Of a DNA stretch of 24,605 bases, positions 24,308 through 24,605 are shown piece by piece. The notes beneath the pieces are model-generated. The model was not told the DNA's origin. It searched no databases and saw nothing but the letters and a program-made list of their open reading frames with translations. A program made the translations under genes and the position numbers. Each line of letters starts with the position of its first letter. Within the stretch, counting starts at the first letter, position 1. This DNA comes from Stenotrophomonas sp. (lineage in GTDB: Bacteria; Pseudomonadota; Gammaproteobacteria; Xanthomonadales; Xanthomonadaceae): positions 1-24,605 of the forward strand of contig DQIG01000162.1 in NCBI GenBank assembly GCA_003525885.1, read 5' to 3'.

Positions 24308-24323
24308 GGAGCGCATGCGCTCC
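24308..24323 (-). promoter_or_regulatory. 16-bp palindrome in the tatA leader
   Basis: GGAGCGCATGCGCTCC is fully self-complementary and lies immediately upstream of the tatA ribosome binding site (AAGGGGA). In the RNA it could form a short hairpin that protects the 5' end or limits ribosome access. As DNA it could be a regulator site. Confidence 0.45.
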
Positions 24324-24357
24324 AGATTTATTCGTTGATTCCCAGAACTGCTGCGAC

Positions 24358-24387
24358 AGTATAAGCGATGCGCAGTCTCTGGCGTAA
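24358..24387 (-). promoter_or_regulatory. tatA: Predicted sigma-70 promoter of tatABC
   Basis: On the minus strand TTACGC (24387-24382) and TATACT (24363-24358) are separated by 18 bases. The -10 is near consensus. The transcription start would lie near 24351, giving a leader of about 55 bases that contains the 16-bp palindrome. This promoter separates tatABC from the hinT-side gene upstream. Confidence 0.6.
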
Positions 24388-24408
24388 GTGTGGTCGATCG
24401 CCGTTAAA

Positions 24409-24605
24409 TCAACGCTCGCCGCGCCACGGATGCGCGCCGCCAACCACGTGCAAGTGTAAATGGTACACCTCTTGGCCGCCGTCTGGTCCACTGTTGATCA
24501 CGGTCTTGAATCCGGCGGCCGGCGCGCCGTCCGCATCATAGCTGACCGCGCAGCCAAATTCCTCTGCCAGGCGAGGGGCCAGCGCCAGCATTTTGCCCAG
24601 CAGCG
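24409..24605 (-). CDS. hinT: HIT-family protein HinT (C-terminal part, cut by window edge)
   Basis: The last 64 residues of a histidine-triad nucleotide-binding protein; the N-terminus is outside the window. The active-site motif HLHLHVVGG (H-x-H-x-H) is present, followed by HPWRGER. The piece also contains FKTVINSGPDGGQEVYH, the usual lead-in to the triad. HinT hydrolyses nucleoside phosphoramidates such as AMP-lysine. Its place directly upstream of tatABC on the same strand is the standard order in Burkholderiales, which follows the his operon there. Confidence 0.9.
   Translation of the reverse strand, partial: LLGKMLALAPRLAEEFGCAVSYDADGAPAAGFKTVINSGPDGGQEVYHLHLHVVGGAHPWRGER

Noticed and set aside
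22806..24605. Recent horizontal transfer of tatABC into Stenotrophomonas
   Set aside because: The tat genes with hinT are a core locus in its native betaproteobacterial order, and no transfer signature flanks them; a chimeric join is simpler.

Overview
The window reads as two different genomes joined end to end. Positions 1 to about 21,130 look like a Stenotrophomonas (Xanthomonadaceae) chromosome. The coding is very GC-rich, and the gaps between genes hold many hairpins that begin with GTAG, the form of the SMAG/REP repeats known from S. maltophilia. Positions from about 21,180 to 24,605 look like an Oxalobacteraceae-type betaproteobacterium (Massilia/Duganella-like). This part carries a DUF885 peptidase-like protein, a DUF1640-type coiled-coil protein, and the order hinT-tatA-tatB-tatC typical of Burkholderiales. 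It has no SMAG repeats and is visibly richer in A/T at third codon positions. The join lies inside one open frame, where a KefB/KefC antiporter loses its C-terminal nucleotide-binding domain and runs in frame into a DUF885 protein that has lost its N-terminus. An assembly chimera is the simplest reading.

Layout of the left part: a small membrane protein (167-541, +); an RluE-type pseudouridine synthase (635-1174, -); an exported COG4798-type methyltransferase (1336-2193, -); an aldo/keto reductase (2363-3319, +); a short orphan transcription unit with its own promoter and a strong terminator (3345-3608); a structured RNA region with two tRNA-like units (about 3878-4013); a slipin (4368-5492, +) and an RtcB RNA ligase (5548-6768, +). 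A minus-strand block follows: Rrf2 regulator, thioredoxin-reductase-like flavoprotein, SulP anion transporter and ParB-like protein (10657 down to 6873). Next come a methyl-accepting chemotaxis protein (10841-12961, +), a DkgB-type reductase (13203-14012, +), an alpha/beta hydrolase (14128-14835, -), a YbjQ-family protein (14967-15347, +), a PatZ-like acyl-CoA synthetase/acetyltransferase (15403-18129, -) and an MgtE magnesium transporter (18246-19616, -).

The most interesting biology is the RNA-repair-like cassette at 3.7-6.8 kb. Two compact tRNA mimics lie upstream of a membrane-scaffold-type slipin and an intact RtcB. In other bacteria RtcB operons are tied to tRNA damage sensing and to Y RNAs that mimic tRNA. 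Here one unit has a tetraloop in place of an anticodon arm. The other looks like tRNA-Thr(CGU) but has C at the normally invariant U33 and a shortened acceptor stem. A perfect 10-bp palindrome lies just upstream and could be an operator. RtcA, RtcR and Ro60 are not in the window.

The second regulatory module is the Rrf2/flavoprotein pair, where a perfect ATGTAAC-N7-GTTACAT palindrome covers both the predicted -10 box and the start codon of the regulator. No CRISPR array, insertion sequence, rRNA or prophage was seen.
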